Positions 35,701 to 47,010 are shown, counted from the first letter of the stretch. The stretch is 64,000 nucleotides of DNA from Paracentrotus lividus (GCA_940671915.1 CALNVZ010002100.1:8104158-8168157); one strand, 5' to 3'. Notes: generated from the letters alone by a model not told the origin. Translations and numbers: made by a program.

Positions 35701-38700
35701 AAACTTACCATTCTTCTTAAAGTGAGCTGCACTGAAGTTTGCTGCTTGTAATGAGACAAGATCCAAACTGACAGGTTGTTTTTTCTGTTGTGGACATGTT
35801 TTATTCTCAACTTTCCTCTGCTTGTTGGTGAACTTCTGCTTCTCAAAGAAGTCCTGTTATAAATGTTATTACGTCCAATTAAAACAAAGTGTACCAAGTA
35901 TTATTTCAAAAAGGAATATTTTACAATTTGTTCTCTCTTTGTATTTGAAGAAACAACAACACATGGTGTAGGTATCTGTGTAGGTATCTTTTCATAAAGC
36001 CTAAACTTAATTTAAAATATCTCATGCTTTCTCTGCTTAATCTCAAAATGACTTAATTTTTTCACTCACAATGTTTAATGCACTTCCATAACATTATTGT
36101 TACCTCCGGATTAAAAATGCCTACTGATTTCAGGGAAAGCCCTTTACCTACCAACCTGCCTAAGATTGCGTTTGGGGAAATGCTCCATTGAGACTATTAT
36201 TATGCCCTAATTTTCTGACAAAGCATGTTGGATAAACTACTTGATAAAAAGAGCGATATACAAGTTTAGACTAAATACACAACAATGTCAAAAACAGACA
36301 ATCAACAATCTCTTTCTCCGAAAAAAAAACTTGAATTATATATTCATATTAAAAGTACCTGTTGACGCTTTCTTTCATTCCTGACCTTCAGCCGGTTCCT
36401 ATTTAGATAAAGACAGAAGAAGAAAAAAAAAGTTTAATGTTAAGTAGGCCTGAATAGATCTAGATATACTCAGCATTCAAAGAAAAGGAAACTCAATTTT
36501 AAAAAATCTGTTCCAAGGCCAAAAAATGTCTTTATCGACTTTGGTGAAAGTTTTATGGTCTATTATATTCTACAAAAGAATCAATCTCTAAATTTTCAAC
36601 GACATCTTGTTTGTGTTTGAAGGTTCATGCACCACTTAACATCTTTGCCAAGAACTTTTTTTCAGAAGATTTTCATTGAAGAATAGTTAATAAAATTGAT
36701 CCTGTGATGAGAGCATCAGCATCAGCATCAGCATTGGTAACCTATACTACCAAGTGAGTCGGAAAAAACTAGACACCTAGGAAAATGTCAATAAAAAGAG
36801 AACCAATTTATAAACCCCAAACTATTATACATATTCTGAAAGAATAACTCTTCCCACATCTTTCGGTACCAATTTTGAGTGTTATAACTTTAGGCGTGGA
36901 TGAACGCGACGCATTGTTTGCGAAATGTCAATTTCGAATTGGGCCAGAATGGGAGTAAAATCAAAACAACAAAAAGCTAGAAAAAAGCAACTTCATCCTG
37001 ATTAAAATAGCATAACTTTTTAACAAAAATGTCTTCTGCTTGATAACTTGGCAGGGGTGTTGCTACACACATTGACTACATTTTGTATGAAAATGATATA
37101 GATGACGTCACAAAGGTCGCGCAGAAGCAAAATGACAAAAATTGTTGCACGCAACAAGGGGCCTTATGCCCTACGCAATCTGTATAAAATGCGCTTATAA
37201 AAGTTTTTTTCCGTTTTGAAATAAATTTGTACCAATTTATGGATGTCGTTACTATTTAGTTTATATCTCACGAATATAATTAAACTGTTTAAAAGTTAAA
37301 CAAGTTAAGATGCTTCACATTGCAGATTATGTCTAAAATGTAGAGAGATCTATCTGATTATTTCAAAAGAAATAATGACTGTTGTCAAGTTTAGTTTGTG
37401 ATTTCAAATGAGCTTGCCGTATAATCAGCATATAGTCTAAGTTAAGCCACTATGTAGTTAAACCGACCAGCCCCAGTCGCAAAGCAATGGGGCTGTGTAT
37501 AGTTACTATGTAGATCTAGTAGGAGTTAAAGTTAAGATAAAATTCTCATTTTTATGTGCTTATTTGAAGGCGCATCTCGATTTAACTTTAAGACTTTTGG
37601 CTTAGATCTAGCCAAAATCTAAGAATTTATGCTTAAACTGTCAAAATTGGCTAGGTCCTAAGCCAAAAGTCTTAAGTTAAGAAAAAAATTCTTAACCATT
37701 TTTGGTTTATGGATTGTGCATTTTGGCTAAGAATTTTGTCTTAGCCAAAAAAAGATAAGAAAAAATGCTTAAATTTCTTGCTTAAGTCGTTTATGGAATA
37801 TTATAAAATGGCTCTGTGATTTTACGCATCGTGGTTGGTCAAAATGTGTCACGTGTGATGCTGTATTTTCTATGCAAAGCACCAGCGTGCATTTTTCGGT
37901 GCAAAAAAAACTCCATCCGGGTCTTTTTTACTTTCTTGGATGATGATCGTGATGTAGACTAGGCTAGATCTAACGTTAGATCTAACGTTAACAGTTAGAA
38001 TCTAGATCTTGAGCTAGATCTAACGTTAGATCTAATGTGAGACCTAACTTGTTAGGTCTACTTACCAAAAATAAAATTTAATTCCAAGGCAAGGGATATA
38101 ACGTTAAATCCCTTGGAATTTTTTTGTTAAGTAGGATCTAACTCAACTAACAGTTAGGGGTCTAACTGTTAGATCTAACAGTTAGATCTAACTGTTAGAT
38201 CTAACGTTAGATCTAACACTAGAATCTAACTTAGTAGTAGAGTTCTAATACTCGTTAGATCTAAGTTAGATTCTAACTGTTAGATTTAGCAAAATGTCGC
38301 AATTTTATAAAAGCATTAACACACTTCCCTGTATTGTGGCTTTTTTTGTGCGATTAAACGTAAATGCAGTGATTGCTCGATGCTTCGGATGGAGCTCGCT
38401 GCACACTCTGCGGCTCGTGGCAGCGCGACCCCTATCGGATATCCAAAGCTATCTCGCGGTGCACTGCATTCACCGCTAACGCACGCTCGGCCGGGCGTGT
38501 GTTAATGTTAAAGGGCCCTGAAAGTCGGAGATCGTGGGGAATGCGCGTTTTTCCTGAGCTCCATTGACTCGTACACAATCGACAGTGGCTTACGCATGGG
38601 TCGGCCTACTGGGTAATATTCGGACAGCACGAACATGACGAAGTTGACCGAATTCAGTCAGTAAATAGTATTAGTAGCTTCGGATTCGCGAGTCCTCAAC

Positions 38701-39220
38701 AATTTTTAGTTTATAGACTCTCAACGGGTCTCTCCGTATAAATTCAAAGAGAGGACTTGTATAATGCTACATTTCAAAAACAAAACATAGCCATGCATAG
38801 GTTAGATTTAACATTAAGTTAACAGTTAGATTCTAACGTTATATCTAACGTTAGATCTACGTTAGATTTAACGTTAGATCTACGTTAGATCTAACAAGTT
38901 ACTTAGGAATTCTGGTTAGAGTCTAGTTAGCCTAGCCATGAAGGATTAACCGGATTAACTCCAGACGGGTTGGCGCTGAAGATTACGCACACGCCTGAGG
39001 CTCTGATTGGAATGTTATTATTTCATCCGAGATATGGTGATTTCCCCATGATACGTCCCTTTAATGCCAGGGGCCCAGGCCACCAGGCCCCCGGGCCTGC
39101 GCGTCGCGAAACAGAGGCGACGGAGACTGACACATGCCACTAAGTTAGCACTACGCAGACTATCTTTACATCTAACTTAGATATCGTCTTTTCTTACCTG
39201 ACACCACCCATCCAGTTCAT
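23707..39220 (-). CDS. REDIC1: REDIC1 (C12orf40) orthologue, complete, thirteen coding exons
   Basis: Exons, 5' to 3': 39220-39198, 36398-36359, 35853-35709, 32052-31914, 31495-31375, 30734-30463, 30180-30072, 29134-28583, 28108-27607, 26300-26246, 25996-25939, 25355-25304, 24437-23707. All are GT-AG and in phase, giving 932 aa. Exon 1 reads MNWMGGVR, exon 2 NRLKVRNERKRQQ and exon 3 opens DFFEKQKF and contains PVSLDLVSLQ. Human C12orf40, as I recall it, begins MNWVGGSRSR, continues with a basic stretch and EYFEKH, then AVSLDILNL. The rest is Ser/Thr-, Asp- and Asn-rich and probably disordered. It has a seven-aspartate run in exon 7, an acidic serine cluster at the end of exon 9, a basic helical stretch in exon 13 (RNAKREEMKRKQKKHG) and an SSVQC motif near the C end resembling human AAIQC. 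In vertebrates the protein stabilises meiotic recombination intermediates with MSH4-MSH5. That role here is inferred. Confidence 0.85.
26508..27538. mobile_element. Tandem-core repeat element, probably Helentron-like, second family
   Basis: About six tandem units of roughly 150 bp between about 26560 and 27440. Each contains a block like GTTGACCTTTTGACCCCTAT, then ATGTGGTATTACCCAAGAAT and ACCAAGTGTGAACACAA. The right end has a hairpin-like GTCTCTGCCGAAC...GCGAGAC segment near 27508-27538. It lies in REDIC1 intron 9 and ends about 70 bp from the exon 9 donor. Units carry AGGTCA direct repeats with two-base spacing. The superfamily is inferred from likeness to the element at 5472-6676; the left boundary is approximate. 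Confidence 0.6.
28308..28458. mobile_element. Short MITE-like inverted repeat in REDIC1 intron 8
   Basis: TCCTGTAACATACG at the left and its near-inverse CGTTTGTTACAGGA at the right, 150 bp apart. Arms are short, no target duplication was confirmed, and there is no coding content. Confidence 0.4.
31079..31190. repeat. Short tandem repeat with NGTAACGGTACCCAATAAA-like units
   Basis: Three imperfect copies of a unit of roughly 40 bp built on TTAGCC(G/A)(T/G)AACGGTACCC followed by AATAAA and CCCAAAA, in REDIC1 intron 5. No function is evident. Confidence 0.7.
33247..34883. mobile_element. Inverted-repeat transposon carrying a pyrimidine-rich satellite
   Basis: The ends are perfect 15-bp inverted repeats CCCCATTCACAGTGG, flanked by TA on both sides (33245-33246 and 34884-34885), consistent with a TA target duplication. 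Subterminal GC-rich inverted motifs (CGGGACTGTCCCG, TGTCGCGG, ACACCGCTA) recur in both flanks. The middle, about 33420-34650, is a degenerate tandem array. No transposase ORF is present. It sits inside the LINE at 32717-35552, so it is the younger of the two. The family (TA-targeting) cannot be fixed from the sequence. Confidence 0.8.
33420..34650. repeat. T/C-rich minisatellite, unit about 51 bp with higher-order variants
   Basis: Roughly two dozen units on the model CTTTCCTTTTCTTTTCTATC followed by ATTTCTTATGTATTTCTTTG and TTTTTCTCCTT. Two unit types recur in a higher-order order: one with CCACTTCTTTCTTTTTATTTTC, another with CTCCTTCTTTCCTTTTC. The plus strand is overwhelmingly C and T, which leaves all three forward frames open; the Phe/Ser/Leu-rich translations are artefacts. 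Confidence 0.9.
34987..35119. mobile_element. Palindromic foldback element with 5-bp target duplication
   Basis: A 133-bp near-perfect palindrome. Both arms read CAGGCGCGGATC from the outside and continue through TCGAATTGAATGCATTTCGG, with a short loop near 35050. GATTA flanks it at 34982-34986 and 35120-35124. It interrupts the LINE reverse transcriptase just after LDYCNSLL. The very high arm identity fits a young insertion or ongoing arm conversion. Confidence 0.85.
36700..37370. other. Unassigned sequence in REDIC1 intron 1
   Basis: Contains a short GCATCA repeat near 36715 and stretches resembling transposon ends (GTCGGAAAAAACT near 36758 and an inverse-like AAGTTTTTTTCCG near 37201). 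The boundaries cannot be proved and no ORF is recognisable. Confidence 0.3.
37375..37801. mobile_element. MITE, partial copy of the element at 42274-42701
   Basis: Shares in order the blocks TCAAATGAGCTTGCC, a following AGTTAAGCCACTATGTAGT segment, TTTGAAGGCGCATCTCGATTT and the end TTTATGGAATAT. The left end is missing, and it carries extra sequence around CAGCCCCAGTCGCAAAGC. Confidence 0.6.
37957..38290. repeat. Array of a self-complementary 12-mer (AGATCTAACGTT)
   Basis: Repeats of AGATCTAACGTT and variants, interrupted by a hairpin at about 38082-38122 (TTCCAAGG paired with CCTTGGAA). The 12-mer is a rotation of its own reverse complement, so any two units can pair. It is in REDIC1 intron 1; a shorter block of the same type is at 38810-38905. 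Confidence 0.8.
38291..38809. other. CpG-rich segment between the 12-mer arrays
   Basis: Locally GC- and CpG-rich (about 38370-38530), unlike its AT-rich surroundings, within REDIC1 intron 1 and about 0.7 kb from exon 1. It could be regulatory, or the interior of a repeat whose ends are the 12-mer blocks. No coding content is recognised. Confidence 0.35.
38810..38905. repeat. Second block of the AGATCTAACGTT-type repeat
   Basis: Contains GTTAGATCTACGTTAGATTT and similar units, related to the array at 37957-38290. Confidence 0.75.
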
Positions 39221-40449
39221 TTTACAACTTGTCACAACTGCACGGTTGTCTCAAATGAAATGAAATAGGCATAGATCCAACTGCAAAGTTAAAAGTCCTC
39301 ACAAACTGCTGATAAAATTATTTGATCGACCAATTAAATTTTTAGTTGATATCGATCACGATCGATCGCATATACCGGTACATCCGAATTTTTAAAATAA
39401 AAGAAGGGCGGCGCGGGGAGCATTTCATCAACATTTCTCGTCTGACAATTTGTCAGATCTGACATCTTTTTTGATTTGCTGAGAAGCTTACTATGGTAAC
39501 TGTTGGATATAGAACAGGACTTGTCAGCTAAAATATCCGACAGGTACTTTCATAAAACGCCCCCGAGGATGTGTTAAAAAGGACAACCCCCCCCCCCCCT
39601 GGAGGTCAACTCCCCCAAGGGGCAACTCACACATGACTACAAGTCCTCCGGACTTTTTAGAGGACAACTTCCCCATGGCCGACTTCCCAGGAGTTGCCCT
39701 CCATGCATAGGCCTTGGGAGAGCAGCTCCCCCAGCCGCGGAGCAGTCCTCAGGGCGACATGGATATAGAGGGAATTTGTCCTCTCTGCTGCAAATGCACA
39801 CACTATTTGAATGACCAACTTCAACCCTAGACTTAATACTATAGTTACCCTATCCTATAACCTAGTTCGGTGTAAAAAATAGCAGAGGTAAAATGGCATT
39901 GGTAAACCCCCTAAAATAGCCCATTCCTGAGAAATCGGGAACGAGCATAATTACATGCTTGTATAATGGTTGACCGCTTGGGCGGGGTGGGGGGGGGGGC
40001 AGCTGTAACCGTATTTTACATTGTCATTAATGTAGAGAAGAAAATTGATCCTTGATGGATTGACTAAGAAGGGTAATGTGCCCCCCTCCCCCCGGCCAAT
40101 CGGCTGGTTAAAAGAAAAGTATAGGAAGAAGAAAAAGAAGGAGAACAGAAGGGGAAAATAGAGCAAAACAAAAAAGGACAGGAACCAATTGAAAAATATT
40201 AGCCTAGCGGGTAGGAATGCATGAAAAATTATAATGTCTTGCTTAAAATTTGTTTATCTTCTCATGAATATAAAATTGGTATTAATACTAAGGCACTACT
40301 GAATTTCCGATAAATTGGGCGCCCGGCCAGAAGTTTCTTATCAAATATTGCACCCCTGATATGTTTCCAATCAATTTAGAGCCCCAATAAAAGAAAAATT
40401 GGCGCGCCCCACGCCATTATTTAAAGATCAATTTGGCACCCCTCCTAAG
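39221..40449. other. Upstream region of REDIC1 with repeat fragments
   Basis: The likely promoter of REDIC1 is close to 39221-39430, but no core element can be named. 39430-39564 resembles the right half of the MITE at 17465-17600. 39575-39760 has C- and G-rich segments with short inverted motifs. 39905-40015 resembles 42860-42950 (shared ATGGTTGACCGC followed by a G run), so it is a dispersed repeat. No gene is seen. Confidence 0.4.
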
Positions 40450-40454
40450 CTATA

Positions 40455-41295
40455 GGGGAGACCGGGTATGGACGTTACAAAATTCACATTTTGGGCCAGA
40501 TAATTCTAATGAAAGAACTCACGCACTCCATACTGGGTCTGTATAAAACATGAAAACATGTAAACACTAATTAACTACAGCTTAATTAGTTGAGACATTT
40601 TTTTGTAACAACCTACCCCATATACGGGGTAGGTTGTTACACCATACGGGGTCAATTGTTACAATATGTAAACATACGGGGTAAGTTGACAATGTGTAAA
40701 TCTCTTATACCATACTTTAATTTCAACTTTCCAGTTTCTTGACATCCTTAACAGTAGATCAAGTAGAGCTCTAGAATAGACAAAAGTAATAATAGAAAAA
40801 TAAAAATATTAACACCTGAAAATTGAGACAAAATGTAATTTTACATATGTAATGTAATTGGGGTAAGTTGTTACATCAACATGGGGTAGGTTGTTCATGG
40901 GGTAGGTTGTTGTAACAACCTACCCCATGGGTGATTTTACACACAGAAATCAACTGTAGCACAGTCATAAGGCAGAATTACAGGGCATGGCTAGGGGGTA
41001 TATTATAGTGACATACATGTACTATATTTACAATACCCGACTATCATCATGTGCCTTCAGTTGTAAGAGCTATTACAAATTTCAATTTTTGTCAAAAATT
41101 TACTTTGAACTGTAAAAAATGGTTTTTGTTGATTTACTTTTTAATAAAACAACGGAGAAACCTCACGACCGGCAGTTCATCACAGCTATGTGTAGGCTGT
41201 AAATAGATGCCAGTTAGCACATCCCCTCTTGTTCCATCTTAGCACACTGATAACTGTAACAACTGACCCGTGTAACTTCCATACCCGGTCTCCCC
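40455..41295. mobile_element. Non-autonomous inverted-repeat element, GGGGAGACCGGG termini
   Basis: The 24-bp terminal repeats differ at one position: GGGGAGACCGGGTATGGACG, then TTAC on the left, and GGGGAGACCGGGTATGGAAG, then TTAC read inverted from the right. TATA flanks both ends, so the duplication could be TATA or TA. The interior is AT-rich and has several palindromic copies of GTAACAACCTACCCC with its inverse. No transposase is present. Confidence 0.75.
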
Positions 41296-41299
41296 TATA

Positions 41300-42270
41300 G
41301 GCTCTAGCCCTTTAATTCCCCCAATCAGAGGGTCAATAGGGGGTCAACCACTTAGAGATACCCCTATCAGTATAGGGGAAGCTGTGTCAAAATTACCCCC
41401 TATATGGGCTTTTGGAATTAAGGAAGTGCATCAAAATTACGGTATACCCCCTAAAACAGGCTTTTGGAGGGGAGCCGGCAAATTTAACCCCTTTTCACAG
41501 GCTTTTGGACCATATTTGGGACCCATAGCTATTTCAGAATTTGTCCTCAAAGACGTATGGAAAACCACCGGACAGAAGATAATCACTGCCCGCTCACGCT
41601 CGTATAACACGTAGAATTTCGCTGCATATAATATACGTATCCTTTTTCCCCCCCACAAACTAATCAAGGGTAAGAAAGGAATCAGATAGAGTTTTCGTGC
41701 CCCGAATATGAATGTCTATAACTTCTTCTATCAACAGACTATTATTATTAACGTCCAATGGTTGGGAAATGGGGCACTTTATAATTATCATCACTCAAAA
41801 CTGTTCAAAATCAGGTTTATGTATTGGGATAATGGGTTTGCAAGACATTTTTTAGTGTACCCGGTGGAGTATATCCATCGTCACATTAGCAGGTGGTGGT
41901 ATCTTCTTATTTTCGTTTGAAGTTTTAAGTATAGATCAGTCCAAACTGAAACCATTGATATAGGGCATGCTGATTACCTACAAGGAAAGTATGGCACTTT
42001 TGACAAAATCAGAAGATGTTTTTATTCACCATTCTACCTCTCAACAAAAGTTAGTCCACGAATGGAAACACGTATCAGACATTATAGTTACATACAAAAT
42101 ATAACAAAATGTGTAAATATAAAACGTATCAAGCTTGTTACAACCCTGAATTCTGGGGGCAAATTATATTTATTTAAGAAACCTAAAATGTTAGCCTATA
42201 ACCTAGCAAAAGATTTCAATTGAGTTTCACCAAACATGCCAAAGAGTCTTTCTCCTAGTCTGAATGCCAT
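41300..42270. other. Unassigned intergenic sequence
   Basis: 41360-41690 has C-rich repeat-like text (GTATAGGGGAAGCTGTG) of unknown family. The ORFs at 41384-41614 and 41708-41920 have no recognisable domain and are not called as genes. Confidence 0.4.
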
Positions 42271-42273
42271 CAG

Positions 42274-42701
42274 GGCCCGTATTCCATAAACTATACTTAA
42301 GCAATTTTGCTCAAGTCTAAGTATTTTTTCTAAGATGATGTCCAGGAAAAAAATTCTTAGCTTTTATTCCAAACACGTAAAGCACTTTGTCTGAGCTCAG
42401 AAAGCATTAAGCAAAAGTCTTAATTCTGTTAATATTGTCATGTTTAATTTGTGGCCTCAAATGAGCTTGCCATCATCCAAGTTAGGCCACTAGGTAGTAA
42501 AGGCTCAAAGTTAGGATAAAATTCGCTTTTCTAATGTGCGTATTTGTAGGCGCAACTCAATTTCACACATTTTACTTAGCCCAAAGCGAAGAATTTATGC
42601 TCAACTGTCCAAAATAGGCTAAGAAAAAATACTCTTAATTAAAACAAAAATTTATTTTAGCAAAAAAAAAAAAAGTTTCCAACATTTATGGAATATGGGC
42701 C
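42274..42701. mobile_element. MITE with GGCCCGTATTCCATAAA termini and CAG duplication
   Basis: The left end GGCCCGTATTCCATAAAC and the inverted right end GGCCCATATTCCATAAA are flanked by CAG at 42271-42273 and 42701-42704 (alignment of the end C is ambiguous). A 3-bp duplication fits PIF/Harbinger-type elements; the family is inferred. Related to 37375-37801. Confidence 0.65.
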
Positions 42702-43261
42702 CAGGAGTTCAGACTATCCTCAGGATGTTCAGGATGTCGTCTGCTACGTCAACTCATGTCCGCGAGCGCCTATGTGCCAGTTTTCATAGGTCGGGGAAAA
42801 TTTATAAAAGACCCCTATTTTAATGATTTCTCGGGGTTTTTCCCCCCACCTGAGCCCCTTAAATATACCCATTTCCAGGAGAAATCGGGGATGTATAAGC
42901 TTAAGTGAATGGTTGACCGCCTCAGTTGGGGGGGGGGGCGTTAATAAAATATTCTCCGCCCTACCTGGCCGGCGGGGGCTGTGCTCAGTCAAATCCCCTT
43001 GTACACGTTTCTGGTGCATTCCTTATGTACCCCACTTACCTGGATTTGCCATTGTAGCTAGGCGATAACTTATTATCATTATTTTTTATTTTATTTGTTA
43101 ACTAGTATTATTTTTTGTATCACCTCGGTATTTATTATTGTTTCTTGTGTTCCTATGTTTCTTTGTGAAGTTCGTTGCGCAGTATGTCCAAGCTATTTTG
43201 CATCGTAACAAACTGGACATTCAGAGCCAAAAAAAGGGCTTGTTTGAAAAATCTTAAATGA

Positions 43262-43264
<3 letters not shown>

Positions 43265-43307
<43 letters not shown>

Positions 43308-46300
43308 TGATTTTCTTTCATGTATTCAAAAGTTAACAAAATAAATAATCAAATAATTAACAACATCAGTATGTAACATAGAATATTTTGTTCAAAAGTA
43401 ACAGAGAAAACAATTATAAAGAAAATTCAGGAACCAGCAAGAAGCAAAGCTTGTAAGGCGCTGGTCCCTTTAATATAAAATAGAATACAAAAGTAAGCAA
43501 TTTTTTTTTTTTTTTACTGAAACATATTCATGAAATAATTCATAATTGAATAAATCTTAATTGAATAATTCTTGCCCCATCCCAACACGGATAAAAACTG
43601 ACTAACAGCGCACGCACTGTTAACCAGTTACCATCATGCGCCGGGATGAGGCAAGAAAAATAATTTACAATTATTATACAAAAGAAGGAAAAAACAACAA
43701 ACTTAGAGAGACAAAAAATACCCGGGAGGGGACTAGGGTGGGGAAGGGGGGGGGGTGTCGAAGATTTAGATAATGATTTTTTTTATATAGTGTGCATGAA
43801 AAGTAAAGTTTGCTCTTAGGTGTTATTTGATCCTTGGTGATATCCGTCTGTCATTAGAGAAACAGAGTGATATTAGTGGTTATATGATGAATACAATAAT
43901 AATTTAAGTTTGTGTTTTAATAAAAATATGCTTCTTATCTCACGCATGTCTCTGGGTAGAGAATTCCAAAATTTAGGGGCAGTAAATATAAAAGTGTTTT
44001 GTGTGAGCACTGTACGCGTTCTTGGTAAGTGGTAATGGTTAATTTGCCTGGTAGGATACTGATGTATTTCATTATTTAGAGTAAACATGTTGCCAAGCGC
44101 TGGGGGCAATTCCTGATTTTGTTTCTGGACATGATGAGTACTGCAAGGTTAAGTTTATATAAGTCATGAACTTTAAAAACATTATTAGAAAAAACAGTGT
44201 ATCAGTATGGTGACGGAAATGGACGTTACTGATAACTCGCATAGCTTTTTTCTGTAGTAATAAAATTCTTTCTAATAAGTATGAAGCACTGTTTCCCCAG
44301 GATAAAATCCCGTAATTAAGGTAAGGTAATACTAAGGTAGAGTAAAGTGATAAAAGAACCTTTGAGGGAAATGTGTATTTTAGCTTATTCATCATTCCTA
44401 TATTTCTTGAGATTATCTTACAAATATTTTCAATGTGATATTTCCATGTTAGTTTATCATCTATTATAGTACCTAAAAATTTAGTTTTCGATACTTTTTG
44501 TATTTGTACATTATCCATGTAAATTGGTTGTGGTAATTCCGGAAAAGTTGAGCTAAATAACATAAAATTTGTTTTTTCTAGATTTAGTGATAATTTATTG
44601 GCTTTGATCCACTTTGTAACTGCTTCAAGTTCTGTATTTACTAAGTTACATAAAGTGTCTATGTTTTTGTGTGTAAAAAATAAATTTGTGTCGTCTGCGT
44701 ACATAATCGGGGTAAGTAAATTGGAAGATTTATGTAAGTCATTGATGTAAATAATAAAAAGGAGGGGTCCGAGGATTGACCCCTGCGGTACTCCACATAT
44801 GATATTTTGAGGTGTAGATGCATTATTTATCAATAATAACAAATTGTTTGCGTCCATATAATAGCTTCGAAACCAGTTAAGAACGATCCTCGTATCCCAT
44901 AATGTGTTAGTTTGTGTAGTAAAATGTCATGGTCAATGGTATCAAAGGCTTTTGAAAAGTCAATAAATAACCCAATTGTATTGGTTCGATTATCAAGCGA
45001 TTTGGTAATTTTATTTATCAACGTCAGAAGAGCGTGTGTTGTGTTTTGTTTTTTCCTAAACCCAAATTGGGATTCGTGTAAAATATTGTTATCATCCAGA
45101 AATTTTGTTGTGCGTGTAAAAACTATTTTTTCTAATATTTTGGAGAAAACTGTTAGTAGGGAAATTGGTCTGTAATTGTTTAATGATAAAGCGTCACCCT
45201 TTTTAAAAACTGGAATTATTTTGGCTAATTTCATTTTTTTAGGAAAGACACCCGAGGTCATGGATAGATTGCATATGTATGTGAATGGTTCGACGATAGT
45301 GGAATAATCTTTTTTAATATAAAGTTATCAAAGCCGTCGTGGCCGCAGCTACGTTTACTCTGGAAGTTATGGACAATATCTAAATTTCGTTTTCAAGTAC
45401 AGGAGCAAAAAACAATGAATTTGAATTACGGTTTGTTAAGTAATCACTAAATTTTTTGTCACAATTTGGAATTACTTTAGCCAAATTTGGTCCTACATTT
45501 ACAAAGTAGTCATTAAAAGAATCTGCAATATTTTGCGGATTATCGATGATCTTTCCATTAACCTGTATTTTGGAGACTGAGACATTCTTTTTTTGCCTAT
45601 TCAGAACATTATTAATAATTTTCCAAGTGGTCTTAGCATCTTTGCTGCAGTTTATAAATTGTTGTTCAAGTATTTTTTCTTTTTCTTCGTAGCAAACTAA
45701 CCAGCGTGTTTTTATAATTCAAGTATTTTGACCGCGAGGTATTAGATGGTTTCGCTTTGTATTTGAGATAGAGATTATGTTTCCTATTAATTGACCTTAA
45801 TAGATTCGGAGTTATCCAGGGTGATTTAGCATTTTCTTTTCTGTTTCGGGGATTGACTTTTGTCAGGGGAAGGCATTGATCATATAAAGTATTTATTTTA
45901 GTCATAAATTCATCAAAGGAATTGTCTACATCAGTGATATCATAAAGATCAGACCAATTCTATATTTATTAAGATTATCGATAAATAGCTCAATATTGTC
46001 ATTACAAATGTTCCGTTTTATAGCGACTCCGGGTACAGACGTTTGTGTTTTGATCTTGAAGTCTGTAAATATCGGAAAATGGTCCGTTATATCAGAAACT
46101 ACAATGCCCGCTTCCAGCGATGGATATATATTGGTAAAAATATTATCAATTAAGGTTGATGAATGGTCTGCTATACGGGTGGGCTTAGAGATGAGTGGTG
46201 TGAATGATGAAGTGAGAAGGGTCCCACAAAATTCATTGACAAAAGCATCAGAGTTATAATTTAATAAATTAATGTTAAAATCACCCATCAAAAAACAGTC

Positions 46301-46900
46301 TTTATCTTTTAGGGATGGACTAGAGAGTATATTTTGTATGCGATAAGAAAGTCATTTTGATTGGAGTTGGGAGGCCGGTATATAATTCCAAGAACAATAT
46401 TCTTTCTGTTATCAAAAACAATTTCTAACAAATAATGATTCTATATATTCATTCATGTAAGTCAGCTCTGGCCTTCTTGTATAAATAAATTCAGAGGAAA
46501 TATAAACGGCTACTCCTCCTCCTATCCTATCTAATCTGTTTTCATTTCTAATTGAAAGCCCGGAATAGCAAATAAAGAAGTAGGTGTTTCAGTGAGCCAC
46601 GTTTCCGATAAGCCGATTACAGAACAATTGAACCTTAGCCTATCAAGTAAGGTACTCAGCGATTCGAAGTTTTTATTCATGCTTCTTATATTTGAGTGGA
46701 CTAAAGAAAAAGACGATTTATCCAGATTCAAAAGCCGGGAGACAAATTGGTTTTCTGTGTAATAGGATGAAGAGATTGATTGCTCATGTTCATTGTTGTC
46801 TACTGGAACGTTAAATTCATTTACATTTGCATTTAAAATAGAAATCATATTATTCGTAAATTTTCGTCGGAATGGAAGTATCTTGGATGTGTTTTTATTT
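43265..46900 (-). mobile_element. CR1/L2-group LINE, endonuclease and reverse transcriptase, degenerate
   Basis: On the minus strand: endonuclease start (46848-46531) with LVHSNIRSMNKNFESL and GLSETWL; later endonuclease (46291-45926) with MMGDFNINLL and ISDHF-like DITDHFPIF; a linker to 45666; reverse transcriptase (45261-44072) with NNYRPISLLTVFSKILEK, FSKAFDTIDHDILLHKL, GVPQGSILGPLLFI and the catalytic YADD; and a C-terminal tail (44109-43873) with FWNSLPRDMRE. The reading frame is broken by several frameshifts, including one between 44857 and 44830. The 3' end is a T run on the plus strand (43265-43305), that is, a poly(A) tail. The 5' side ends against an ATT/ATC microsatellite with no ORF1 seen. 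Confidence 0.85.
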
Positions 46901-46953
46901 GGAAAGTATTCAAAAAGTCATCGTTGGCAAGGTCATTCCCTGGGAGGCTTATG

Positions 46954-47010
46954 TTATTATCATCATTATTATTATCATTATTATCATTATTATCATTATT
47001 ATCATTATTA

